A stretch of DNA of 64,000 bases. Origin: Ligustrum vulgare (taxonomy: Eukaryota; Streptophyta; Magnoliopsida; Lamiales; Oleaceae). Where the stretch lies: assembly GCA_963555705.1 (NCBI GenBank), contig OY743174.1:24617608-24681607 (forward strand). Reading direction: 5' to 3'. The notes beneath the pieces are model-generated. The model worked only from the letters and a program-made list of their open reading frames with translations. It was not told where the DNA came from and searched no databases. Made by a program: the position numbers and the translations under genes. Position 1 is the stretch's first letter, and every line of letters starts with the position of its first letter. This document shows positions 54,661 to 64,000 of the stretch, in pieces.

Positions 54661-55690
54661 GTGAAATATCAGATATTGAAGAATACTATGATCAATAAGT
54701 CTATGTAAGTGAAACAGATTCAGAAAGCAATGAAACAGAATCAGAATAAAGAAATAGAAGATATAGAAAAAACATGTATGAGAAAAAATTCAAATGCATA
54801 TACCAGTACAATGGATGGACCCTACTAACTAATGGAGGAAAAGAAAAGTCAACAATCTTGCAAGAATACATCAATAAATTTGATACTCATCAAATCCATT
54901 GAAGCTTTGCCACTTTGCAAGAGGCGTGCATAGCCAGGAACTGCCCCACATGCCAAAGGAATTGATGGACAGGTGGAAGCCACTTGATGGATCTGCTTTA
55001 CACGCCAACAGAATTGATGGACAAGTGGAAGCTATAGATCTACTTTAATTCAACAATGCAGAACAATGTAGGGGTCATGTCAAGACCAAAAAATAGAAGG
55101 ATAAGTGTCCCTATAATGTAAGGGTCATGTGATGTAATAAATAATAGAGAGATAGGTGTGTCCTTAGGTGAGAAAAGCTGTGAAATTGTTAGGTCGATGA
55201 TGTAAGCAGTGATGTAATTGTGTCCAATGTAGTATTATAAATAGAGGCCTCCGGGCTAGTTGAAAGACAGAACTCTCTTGAGCACTCAGTTTATGAGAAA
55301 GCTAAAAATCTTTTGTCTTTGAAAAATTCTCATACCAATCATTTGTCAATCTTCATATTATCAATAAAATCTCAATTTACTTATCATATTTTGATGAGTT
55401 TCTAAATTCTTGTCTTCTAAATTCTATTTCCAAAAAAGAAAATATATTATTAAGAAAACTCTATACACTCTGTCCTAAAATATTTTCCATCTAAAGAGTT
55501 ATACAGGGAAGGCATCCAGGTTTAGCTAATAACCCGTGAAGGCAGGAAGCCATTGAAGGGTGTGAAGCAGAAACCTATAAGCCTGAAGGTCACTAACAAT
55601 AGAAGAAAAATACAAAGGTACTGAGAACAGGAAAAGAGGTTAGTATTCTTAATATATCTATCTTTACGGAATTAGGAGGAAGAAGAGCTT
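54661..55690 (+). promoter_or_regulatory. Pararetroviral intergenic region, promoter and leader
   Basis: No ORF of note. An as-1-like pair TGATGTAAGCAGTGATGTAA spans about 55197-55216, a TATA box TATTATAAATAG lies at 55233-55244, the inferred RNA start is near 55270, and AATAAA is at 55363-55368, about 95 bases into the transcript. A promoter closely followed by its own polyadenylation signal is the arrangement that gives terminally redundant pregenomic RNA. A two-copy repeat around 54920-55045 (GATGGACA.GTGGAAGC) lies upstream. Confidence 0.7.
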
Positions 55691-55695
55691 TTAAC

Positions 55696-56049
55696 ATGAC
55701 AAAATTCAGAATTATTAAATTTAATTATCAAAGCAGTCCTTATAATGACGAATATCATAGCATAATTGAACCTTTATTTATGTATAAACAGTTTACTAGA
55801 CCAAATAATGAAATAAAAAAGTTATATCACGTCTATATGCCATGTTTGTTAGCTATCTTTCTAACATTAAAAAGAATATTAGGATTAGAAATTACAAAAT
55901 CAATTATTTATTTTTGGCTTGATAGTTATAACACTGAAATAAATAATGAATTATATTTAGGATATGTGTTTAGTGGAAATAATGATTATGATCCTGTAAT
56001 AGATTATGACAGTGATGGAAGAGATGAATCTTTCTTTACCAGTTTTTGA
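55696..56049 (+). CDS. Pararetrovirus-like ORF after the leader
   Basis: 117 codons; the frame is open upstream through an extra about 30 codons without ATG (EVSILNISIFTELGGRRAF). It ends with an acidic tail (DYDPVIDYDSDGRDESF). No family recognised. It overlaps the next ORF by 44 bases. Confidence 0.4.
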   Translation: MTKFRIIKFNYQSSPYNDEYHSIIEPLFMYKQFTRPNNEIKKLYHVYMPCLLAIFLTLKRILGLEITKSIIYFWLDSYNTEINNELYLGYVFSGNNDYDPVIDYDSDGRDESFFTSF

Positions 56050-56416
56050 AAATTTTAATATCATGAATGAAAGTAATTATATCATGAAAAAACTCAGAAC
56101 TAAGAGAGGTCCATATAAAGTTAAAAAGAATATCAAAAGTAAAAAAGGTATTGAATATGAAAATGAAATTGATAAAATAGGATACCAAGAGCAACTCTCC
56201 GCATCACAAGAGATATTAAAAAGTTTTAAAGAAAATTTAATAGAAAACTTTGCTAGAGGAATTGTAAGATCTATAATGATACATGATATTCAAGAAGATA
56301 TAATTGATAAATTAGAAAAGAGAAAGAAAAGTATTTCAAAATATAATATACCATTTGAACCAAGTATAGATATCATGACTGGCATATATATTATCAATTC
56401 TCAAACAATGATATAA
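56006..56416 (+). CDS. Pararetrovirus-like ORF, basic central region
   Basis: 136 codons. LRTKRGPYKVKKNIKSKKG near residue 30-50 is a basic, possibly nucleic-acid-binding or nuclear-localising stretch; the rest is helical. No named domain. Confidence 0.4.
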   Translation: MTVMEEMNLSLPVFENFNIMNESNYIMKKLRTKRGPYKVKKNIKSKKGIEYENEIDKIGYQEQLSASQEILKSFKENLIENFARGIVRSIMIHDIQEDIIDKLEKRKKSISKYNIPFEPSIDIMTGIYIINSQTMI

Positions 56417-56465
56417 TTTGAAAAATTACTTGAAACTTTATAAATTATTTATCTCTGTGTTTATA

Positions 56466-56684
56466 ATGCCTGGATATACTATTAAAGGATTAGATAATTT
56501 GTTAGAAAAAATAATGGAAAAAATATATAACATTATATCTCATTTAATAGATATGGATGAATCATCTGAACAATATTATATACTTTCAGAAAATTATGAT
56601 CAATATATTATAGATTATTCTAATATATTACAGCTCAAAATGGAATTAGAAAATAAAAATACGACAAATACATTCCAAACTTAA
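56466..56684 (+). CDS. Pararetrovirus-like duplicated ORF, copy 1
   Basis: 72 codons from ATG 56466 (MPGYTIKGLDNLLEKIMEKI). It is a paralogue of the next ORF, sharing the GYTI..LDNLLEK start and the YDQYI-DY motif. The next ATG follows its stop directly. Confidence 0.45.
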   Translation: MPGYTIKGLDNLLEKIMEKIYNIISHLIDMDESSEQYYILSENYDQYIIDYSNILQLKMELENKNTTNTFQT

Positions 56685-56906
56685 ATGACAGGATATACAA
56701 TCGAATGACTTGATAACCTCTTAGAAAAACTGAAAGATAAAATGGAAGATATTAAACATCAAATGGAAAATGAAAACATATCTTCTGAAGAATATAATAA
56801 ACTCTTAGAAAAATACGAACAATATATTACAGATTATTGTATTTTACTAGATCAAAGAATTGACTTATACCAGAAAATTTTGTATAATAATTTATCAACC
56901 CAATAA
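56685..56906 (+). pseudogene. Pararetrovirus-like duplicated ORF, copy 2, early stop
   Basis: Starts MTGYTIE then TGA at 56706, and the frame continues with LDNLLEKLKDKMEDIKHQ and YEQYITDY to 56906. Clearly the duplicate of the preceding ORF, inactivated by one stop. Confidence 0.5.
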
Positions 56907-56909
56907 TCT

Positions 56910-57191
56910 ATGGATACTTCACAAGCATCAACTTCTAATAATTACGATCATAAATTATATTTAGAAAATAAAGAAATTTCATTTTTATTAACTATTGCTG
57001 AAAAATCTAAAAATATACATTCTATTGGACAATCTAAATTAAAAGAAATATACGAAGATATTGACTATGCTATCTTAAATAGAATAGAATTTAATTATGT
57101 TGAAACAGCAAAAAATATAAATACGGTTCATAAAATTATAGAAGAATACGAAGATATAGAAGATGAAGTTTCAGATGGAATAGCATTATGA
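56910..57191 (+). CDS. Pararetrovirus-like last small ORF
   Basis: 93 codons beginning MDTSQASTSNNYDHKLYLEN. The same frame past the stop still looks coding-like to about 57320 (KSFGKLSQYRAFLEELKRLK), so the stop at 57189 may be secondary. No domain recognised. Confidence 0.4.
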   Translation: MDTSQASTSNNYDHKLYLENKEISFLLTIAEKSKNIHSIGQSKLKEIYEDIDYAILNRIEFNYVETAKNINTVHKIIEEYEDIEDEVSDGIAL

Positions 57192-57344
57192 TATATAACT
57201 AAGAAAGAACATCCTAAATCTTTTGGGAAATTATCACAATATAGAGCATTTTTAGAAGAACTTAAAAGATTAAAAAATATGAATTTAATAAAAAGTATTG
57301 AATTAAATCAACCTGACTAATTCAGGAATATATCTTGCAAATAA

Positions 57345-58800
57345 AATAATGCAATTCATTAAGGGTAATAAATATATTTTGCATAAAAAATGCATTTTGA
57401 AAAACTATACCTTTGGAAAGGCTATTCCAACAAATCTCCCAAAGTGTAACTTCCAGCCAATTTCAGATTTTAAACTCCAGCCGTTCCAAATTCACAACTC
57501 CCCAATTCAATTTCCAAAATCAAAACTCCTAATAAATCATCAATTTTAAGTTACAGATTTCTTCAATTTCAGCTATGCATAAATTGTCTTGCCCTCTCAA
57601 TTTCCTTCCCACCTCACACATTGTAAGATTGGGTAAGTCTTCATTCCCATTAGTCCACGTAATTCACATTTTCACACATTTCTCAAACAATCAGACAACA
57701 TCATACACCAAGAGCCAACGAATCACTATCGACCAAATCGAACTTCATAGCCTCAACCTCCACACTACACACATGTTATCAGACTACACACACATTCAAG
57801 AAACACACCTCAGCCATTTGCATAAGCTGAAGCTTTCGTCCCTAAATAAACACAAACAATCGGAAACACCACAAAAGATCCGCCACTGCCCAGCTTCAAA
57901 TCCGACACCAACCTCGATCCCCACCATTGAATCCCCATTACAGATTAAAGTCCACACATCACAAGCTTCATCACCCCTAATGACGCCACAGAGTCGCCGT
58001 CGAACCATCAAAGCCGACCACCACCGCCAAGTTTCGAATCATCAAAATCAAACCCAAAATCAAAGCCCAAACCAAGAATAAACCAAGAAACATACCACTT
58101 ACCTTCGACCGCCGCTAGTTGATTGGAATAATGTCAGAATCGCAGCTCCAAATCACTACCCAACAACTTCAGTTTCGCCCATAACTAGCCCCAAATTCTG
58201 CCCAAATCATCTCCCTTCCGCCGTTGTTCCTTCCACCTCTACCACCGCCACATGCCGGTGGTGCTATCGCCGGTGGCGAGAAGGCGACGCCTTCGTAACC
58301 CGCCTCCTCTCCCTCTCTGTGTCATTTTTTTATGAGAGAGAAATGAGAGAATTATATTTTTAAAGTAAATGATTTTGAAAAATTACCCTTTGGTTCCCCA
58401 GTTTTAGAAAGTATTTATTTCGACCCCTCAGGTTTTAAAATCATTTAATTCAGTCCTAAAATATTTAATTTCAGTCCCAAGTTTTAAAAGCAATTATTTT
58501 AAGCTCCTCATTTTAAAATATTTTAGTCAGTCCCTGATTTCTTACAATTACACTATTTAGTCCCTAAAGCTTTCAAAACCCTTATTATTACACAAATTCC
58601 TCATTTAAGACCCGATCGTTCAAGAGTCTAATTTTAATTATATATTTATTTTATAGGACTAGACGAGACGCGAGAACATTAGAAGTTTTATCCCGTTTGC
58701 TCAATACTCGAGAAATAAGGTAGACTCTTATTTACAAACTTTATCTTTTCAAAATGCGCATCAATGACTATTTGGATTATAAATTTAGCATGTATGAATG
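57345..58800 (+). repeat. Solo LTR, third piece
   Basis: Continuation of the LTR that began at 45788. It holds a low-complexity ORF (57575-58081), a GC-rich block (58095-58320) and AGTCCCT-type repeats (58380-58570), in the same order as in the LTR at 15262-18266. I read no gene here. Confidence 0.7.
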
Positions 58801-61800
58801 TGTAACGCCCTGAAATCTGTAAAACCCGGGACGTCACTTCGTCTCTTTAAAACTCACTATTTAACAAATATTGCAGAAATATACTAAATTTTAAAACATC
58901 ACATTCATTTGAAAATTTGCAACGAAACTCAAATTTGAATAAATTCCCTTGAAAAACACTCCATATAATTCCAATCTCAAAGTAGAATAAACAAGTTTCA
59001 AAAATCTTGACTTTCAAAAAATAACTTAAAATTCATGCTTGCCATGGATGCCTCTCATTCGCCATCGCCTCCAAACTCTGCAAATATTGTTAAAAACAGA
59101 GTGAGCATTTCAAAAGAAATACTCAGTAGACTCATCGACAATAATTAATTTACAAAATAATTGATCACGTAATTATGCAAATAATACAATGACATTCTCT
59201 TCTTAATCATAGGCATCACATAGTGAATACAAATGAACATATTCTTATCTTATGCAAATAAAGCATAGAAGTTATGACATGCATAACAAAAATTTCTCTT
59301 CTTATCTCATAATAGATATATATTTTTGTCTTATCTCATAAGAGATATTCTTGTTTTGTCTCATGCAATTAAGCATATAAATCATGTAAATCCATATAAC
59401 ACATACAATTATAATATAAACTAATTAGTGGGGGCGGGTCTACCTCAATTTATCTCGAGTCACGTAAAAAGTGGAGCGGGAAGTAATCTCAATCTCTTAA
59501 TCGTCCGCACGTGTCGTCTAGCCAAAAATAGGGAATAAACCTTGAATTAGTAATTCCAAGTTTTAAGGTTTTTAAAATGATAAAGTAAAATTTTAGGGAC
59601 TTTCATGGAAATTTATTAAAATTGAAATTAGAAAAGTTTAAGGACTGAAATAGACTTTTTGAAAATAACGGGGCTGATTAGAAATACTTTAAAACTACAG
59701 TGGCTGAATAAAATGTTTTGAAACCAAAGGCTGAAATAACTAAATTTAAAAATAGAGGCTGATTTATTGGATTCAAAACATTTTGGGACTGCCCAATAGA
59801 ATATATTCAAAACAGCAGGGACTTTTTAAAACTTAAGAACGGAAATGAATGGCTTTTAAAAACTTGAGGCTAAAGAAAAAAATTTAAAAAAAATTTCAAA
59901 TATATAACATATAATATATCTCTCGCTCTCTCTCTAAAGACCGGATCAGAAGAGGAGAGAGAGGCGAGATGGGGGAGGCGAACCCTTCTTCGTTTTCAGA
60001 CCGCCGGCGAAAGGCGGGCATCAGCGCCACCACGATGGTGGCGCCAGCATGGGGTGAAGTGGCTTTGGGCAAAATGTGGTGTGAAGAATCGAAAGAAACC
60101 GGGACTGGAGGTTGCGATTTCAGGCAAAAAATCCGATAAGCAGGTGAGATGGTTGAAGGTAAGTGGTTGGGTAACTTTTTTTTTGGTTTTGTAGGATCTA
60201 GGGTTGATTTTGTGAGGTGGGCAGTGGCAGTTGTGGTGGTCCAGGTGGCAGCGTGGTGATGTTGTTGTCAAAATTTGTGGTGGTTGTCGAGGTGATGATG
60301 AAAGGGTTGCGTGATGGTTCGGGTTTGGACGATGGAGGTGGCTTGCTGTGGTGGGGCTTGATGTGGAAGCTGGTGGGGCGATTATGGTTGGCTGTGGGCT
60401 CAATCTTGGGTGATGGAGGTGGAAAGCTTACTGATTGTGGAAGTGTGGCTCGATTCTCCGGTGGTTGGGTAGGAGCCGTGAGGTGATAGAGGCTTACCCA
60501 AAATATTGCTTGGAGTTGGCTGCGTGTGTAGTGAAATCTAGGTGGGCCAAAATTTGGGGGCAAGAAAATTCATAATTGGACTAAATTGTAATGGAGCTTA
60601 AAATGATCAAAATCTGGACAACAAATCTTGGAGCCAAAATAATAAAATATGAGAAAAATAAATAAATAAGGTGTTTTAAAATCAAATTACAAAAATAAGG
60701 TCAAATTTATATTCTTTCAAAAATCAGGTTTAATTAGAATTAATTAATTAATTAAATTAAAGAAAGAAAATATTTTACCATATATATGAATGTCACAATA
60801 TTATATAATTACAGGTCACAAAGGACAAATGTGTTAAGGTCACAGTCCATCAATATTTTAGATCACAAATTATCAAAATAGGAGGTCACAAATCAAAATT
60901 ATTTTTAGGTTACAATCAAAAATTTCAAGGTCACAAGTTATCAAAATAGTAAAATCACAAAATGTCAAATTAATCAATAAAGTTACAACTTGTTAAATTA
61001 TTAGATCACAAAACCTATCAATTTATTAGGTCACAATTATTTTATCCTCATCAATTATTAGGTCACAAGATTCACAACATATAAAATTATTATATTTTAT
61101 TATCAATTATTAGGTCACAAGTTTCTTAGGTCACATTTATCAATTACCGATCACCATAAACCGCCGCCTCCTCGGTCTCACTACCACCACACACAAACCG
61201 CTGTGTCCCCTCCCCACCTCTGCCGTCAAAGTCTCCGGCGCGGCCTCCATTCCTCCGCCATCACCAGATCAGACCATCTCACAATAAACAATCGCAGACA
61301 CAATCTCAAATGTCCAAAACAATCAAACACACATCCACAATCACCAAGATATGCCTGAATATCCCCTCACCTCCGCCGCCCTAGTCACCGGCGCGGCCTC
61401 CAATGTCGTCGCCGCCAGAAAAACCAGACAAAAAAAAAAAATTGCAGACCATTTCCCAAATTCCAAACACAGGCGCACACAGGCAGGCGCCGCCAGAGAC
61501 ATAGCGCACGCAGGCGCCATCGCGACCGCTTCCACCATCGAGAGGTTTTGCTTCGTTCACAAGATCTGTGACATCGGGTGAATGGAGATGCAGAATCCAA
61601 TGAGTGAAGGGTCACATTTTCTACACGAAGGAGCTTCGTTTGTAGGCACCGTCGTCCGAATGCCGCCACTATCCGCCGCTGAGTAAGCCTGTTGTGGTGA
61701 TGTGCTGCGAGCGCTTATTTGGTCGAATGTGCTCATATGGTCGTCGGAAGGGAAGGAGAGGATATAGAGACAGATTAAGGAGAAAGTGAGGAAGATGAGG

Positions 61801-62236
61801 TAGTGCGAGAATGAGGAAAATATGAATTAGGGTTTAGAAATGATGGGTTGGATTTAGATAATTAATTAATTTTGTAATATTATTAATTAATTAATAAAAT
61901 ATTAATGAAACCTGAAAATTGAATATATATATATATATATATGTTTCACCTCATTCTTGTATTTAGATATTTAAAAGTAGGGGTAGGTGTAATTTCCACA
62001 TAAAATATTGGACTCAAAATTATTACAATTTGAATTTAAAAATAATAAGGAATTCAATACTTTAAAATATTTGAGATTGGACTCGACTCGAATAGGTTTA
62101 GATTTATTTTACAATGGCTAGACGAACATGCTTTCATTTTTAAAAAAAAAAAAAAAAAAAAATTAGTGTTAAATCTTAGCGACACGTTTTATGAGAAAAA
62201 CGATTTTATAATATTTAAAAATTCTCGGTCGCTACA
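58801..62236 (-). mobile_element. Second Tekay-like solo LTR, opposite orientation
   Basis: On the minus strand it starts TGTAGCGACCGAGAATTTTT and ends with a GGGCGTTACA tip; on the plus strand the left end is TGTAACGCCCTG. It is flanked by GAATG on both sides (58796-58800 and 62237-62241). It carries the GC-rich block (59930-60480) and GGACTGAAAT-type repeats (59590-59850) expected for this LTR family. At 3436 bp it is longer than its relatives because of an insertion near 60780-61870. ORFs within it are low-complexity. Confidence 0.87.
60780..61870. repeat. Insertion in the solo LTR with GGTCACA repeats
   Basis: At least eight GGTCACA copies occur between 60810 and 61140, then Pro/Ala-rich GC-rich sequence (61150-61700), bounded by TTAATTAATTAA-rich ends. 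It resembles the 43.2-45.8 kb field in motif only. No transposase or TSD was found. Confidence 0.45.
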
Positions 62237-62752
62237 GAATGTGTTCATGAGAATTACTTACTTTTCGAGCAAGAGACTGTATTACGAGAATTTACTTGCT
62301 TAAATGCATGAGATTTGGACTTATATTTATTTACTTGTTCATGAGACAACTTGTGATCATTAAACACCTGAAACTTGAATATCATGATTATGTATTTTAA
62401 TTTATAATGTCAAGTAATTAGTGTACGCGAGTCTATTGAGTATTCTTTGAAATACTCACGTTTTCCAAAAATCAATTTTGCAGATGATAGAGTTGGCAAT
62501 GAAGCGTACAATGGCGGCTATTATTAAGATTTTCGAAAAGTTTTTATTTAAAATTGAAACTTATTTATTTCAAATTTGTTCCAATTTTATTTTTTTTAAG
62601 ATATTTCAATATTCGAATTGTTAACCCTTTGAGTCAAATTTTATAAAATTACACGATTTGATATTTTAGTTATTTTCCATTTAATTATCATTTTAAAAGT
62701 TAGTTAAGACAATGAAGTGACGTTCTGGATATTTAGAACTTGAAACGTTACA
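62237..62752 (+). repeat. Solo LTR, 3' end piece
   Basis: Matches the 3' part of the LTR at 17850-18266 in landmarks (GAGTCTATTGAGTATT, AAATACTCAC, TTTTGCAGAT) and closes with CGTTACA and the GACTA duplication. Confidence 0.75.
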
Positions 62753-62757
62753 GACTA

Positions 62758-64000
62758 CATGTTTTAAAGGGTAACATATGCGTCCAAGGCACAAAGTAAA
62801 ATAAACATACTACAATGAGGTCACAAATACGCATTAACTGGGCATATTATTTCCTAGACCTCCCTTGTTGAGATAAAAGAGCAATCTGTCCTTCATTTTG
62901 AACATAAGAGAAGGCTGAAACATAGATTCGATGCAAATGAAGATCCTTGAAATAATTATCAAATTAATTCAGAAATATGAGTCATAATAAAATAAACATC
63001 AGATGGAAGAAACAACATTAAAAACACCTTTATCCACTGTAAAAGAGTTCCTACCACTTTACATTTTAGTGATTCAATTTTCATCCACTGATCTACTTAC
63101 AAATAAATCTTCTAAGAAACAGAATGTCTTCTATATCTTAAAGTGAATTTTATCTTCCCTTGAATCATTGAAGTTGGGCTTTGAAAACTCCCAGAAGTAT
63201 CAGAACTTCTGTTCTCTCCATTTCCATGTCATTTTACACAATCCACAACTTATCAAAAATTCTCCTCGATCGAGATGGTAGCAATTGTATGAGATCTTTG
63301 TTACTGCTACTCATATCCACTTACTGTTACTGATTCTTGATGATTTATGCTTTGTCTGAAAATCCAACCAGAGAAATTATTTTGGTATTGTGATAAAACC
63401 GATTCGGGTACCTTTGAGACTTGGTCTGCCTTCTATGCCGAAATGCTATAAACCCGATGTTGGAGGATGGATATTGTGCTCTCTAATCAATTTGTGCAAA
63501 TAATAAATTCTAGCTCCCCTCATAGAAAGCGTCATTGGAGAGACCAAGTTCACATGGAAAGGTTGTAGTAACTAGCAACGTGATTTCGGGCCCATAATTT
63601 TAGAGATTGATGTTACTATATATATATATATATATATGACCTGATTTGTGAATGAATTATATTTGTTTTCCAATTATGAATTGTTAATCTATAACAACCT
63701 GACGTGTATTTTTCTCAAAAAGAAAAAAAAAAAAACTCCGACGGCAGTCAAGCATGTTCTATGTACTGTAGCCCAGACTCAGATTCTACAAAATCTTCTC
63801 ATACCTTGCATTACTGTATTCTGCCGAGCAGAGTAGCCTTGGAAAAAATTGACATTGACGCGAGCATTTGATAAATCCTTCAAAATACCAGGCAATCATC
63901 GTTCGCGTACTGATCCTGTACACTCCACAGCGTCAATCCAAGCAGAAACACCTTTCTTGATCCAAATGTATCACAGATCCTCAACTCCGCTCCACTTTGC
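62758..64000. other. Right edge, no gene assigned
   Basis: Continues the GGTCACA-bearing sequence at 62818. A (TA)n microsatellite lies at 63616-63638. On the minus strand 63875-64000 has a frame reading SGAELRICDTFGSRKVFLLG that could be an exon continuing beyond the window, but I cannot identify it. Confidence 0.4.

Larger units (their letters stand above)
51990..57340 (+). mobile_element. Endogenous pararetrovirus block (Caulimoviridae-like), partial
   Basis: The plus strand is A-rich with closely packed, overlapping or abutting ORFs, a coat-protein-like ORF with zinc knuckle, and an intergenic region with an as-1-like element, TATA box and AATAAA. All are Caulimoviridae traits. No movement protein, protease, RT or RNase H is recognisable, so it is a deleted copy or one component of a divided genome. 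Edges are approximate: it lies inside the solo LTR, and no target duplication is seen, as usual for illegitimate integration. The genus cannot be assigned by eye. Stops and frame breaks show it is not a functional genome. Confidence 0.75.
45788..62752 (+). mobile_element. Tekay-like solo LTR, interrupted by three insertions
   Basis: Starts TGTAGCGATCGAG and ends AACTTGAAACGTTACA, flanked by the 5-bp duplication GACTA (45783-45787 and 62753-62757). Its own pieces are 45788-46285, a short stretch from 51918 to about 51990, about 57345-58800 and 62242-62752, totalling near the 3-kb length of the LTR at 15262-18266 with the same order of landmarks. No internal region follows, so it is a solo LTR left by LTR-LTR recombination. 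Confidence 0.82.

Noticed and set aside
59996..60563. Pro-rich minus-strand ORFs in the second solo LTR
   Set aside because: LTR GC-rich block, low complexity; the same type of sequence occurs in the related LTRs without conservation of a protein.
61341..61669. Ala-rich ORFs on both strands near 61.4 kb
   Set aside because: GC-rich insertion sequence, overlapping frames, no domain.

Overview
This is a transposon-dense stretch of a plant (most likely eudicot) nuclear genome. The evidence is a 13-exon GH1 beta-glucosidase with a plant-type intron pattern, plant-specific transposon lineages (Tat, Athila, Tekay/Del, Copia, CACTA), a pol III SINE, a plastid rpl20 fragment and an integrated plant pararetrovirus. 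The species cannot be named from the sequence. The only host gene that looks intact is the beta-glucosidase (34379-41834, +).

Layout 1-31.9 kb is a four-level nest. (1) A Tat-lineage Ty3/Gypsy element (minus strand) has its 5' LTR, gag, PR, RT and RNase H at 27015-31.9 kb and its integrase end at 1-925. (2) A 26-kb CACTA transposon (926-27014, TSD AGG) split that element. It carries decayed TNP2 and PTTA/Ulp1-type genes on the minus strand. (3) An Athila-type element (2027-19254, TSD AAAAC) sits in the CACTA; only gag-protease remains. (4) A Tekay/Del-like LTR element (9167-18266) sits in an Athila LTR. Its 5' LTR is inverted relative to its 3' LTR, making a 2.5-kb-arm palindrome. In place of most gag-pol it carries two open, intronless ORFs in antisense: a LOG-type cytokinin phosphoribohydrolase and a small basic zinc-finger protein resembling the nucleic-acid-binding proteins of filamentous plant RNA viruses. 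This captured-gene cargo is the most unusual content of the window. A junction at 8779 repeats the Gypsy/CACTA boundary, so a tandem duplication also occurred.

31.9-45.8 kb holds the beta-glucosidase gene, whose introns contain a SINE, a plastid DNA scrap and MITE-like elements. Beyond it lie MITE-like elements, a MADS-box fragment and a field of repeats built on GGTCACATG.

45.8-62.75 kb is a second nest: a Tekay-like solo LTR (45788-62752, TSD GACTA). It is interrupted by a gag-only Copia element (46286-51912, TSD ACAAC), by a Caulimoviridae-like endogenous pararetrovirus block (about 51.99-57.34 kb, with coat protein, zinc knuckle, small ORFs and a pgRNA-type promoter but no visible RT), and by a second solo LTR in opposite orientation (58801-62236, TSD GAATG). 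The last 1.2 kb is unassigned.
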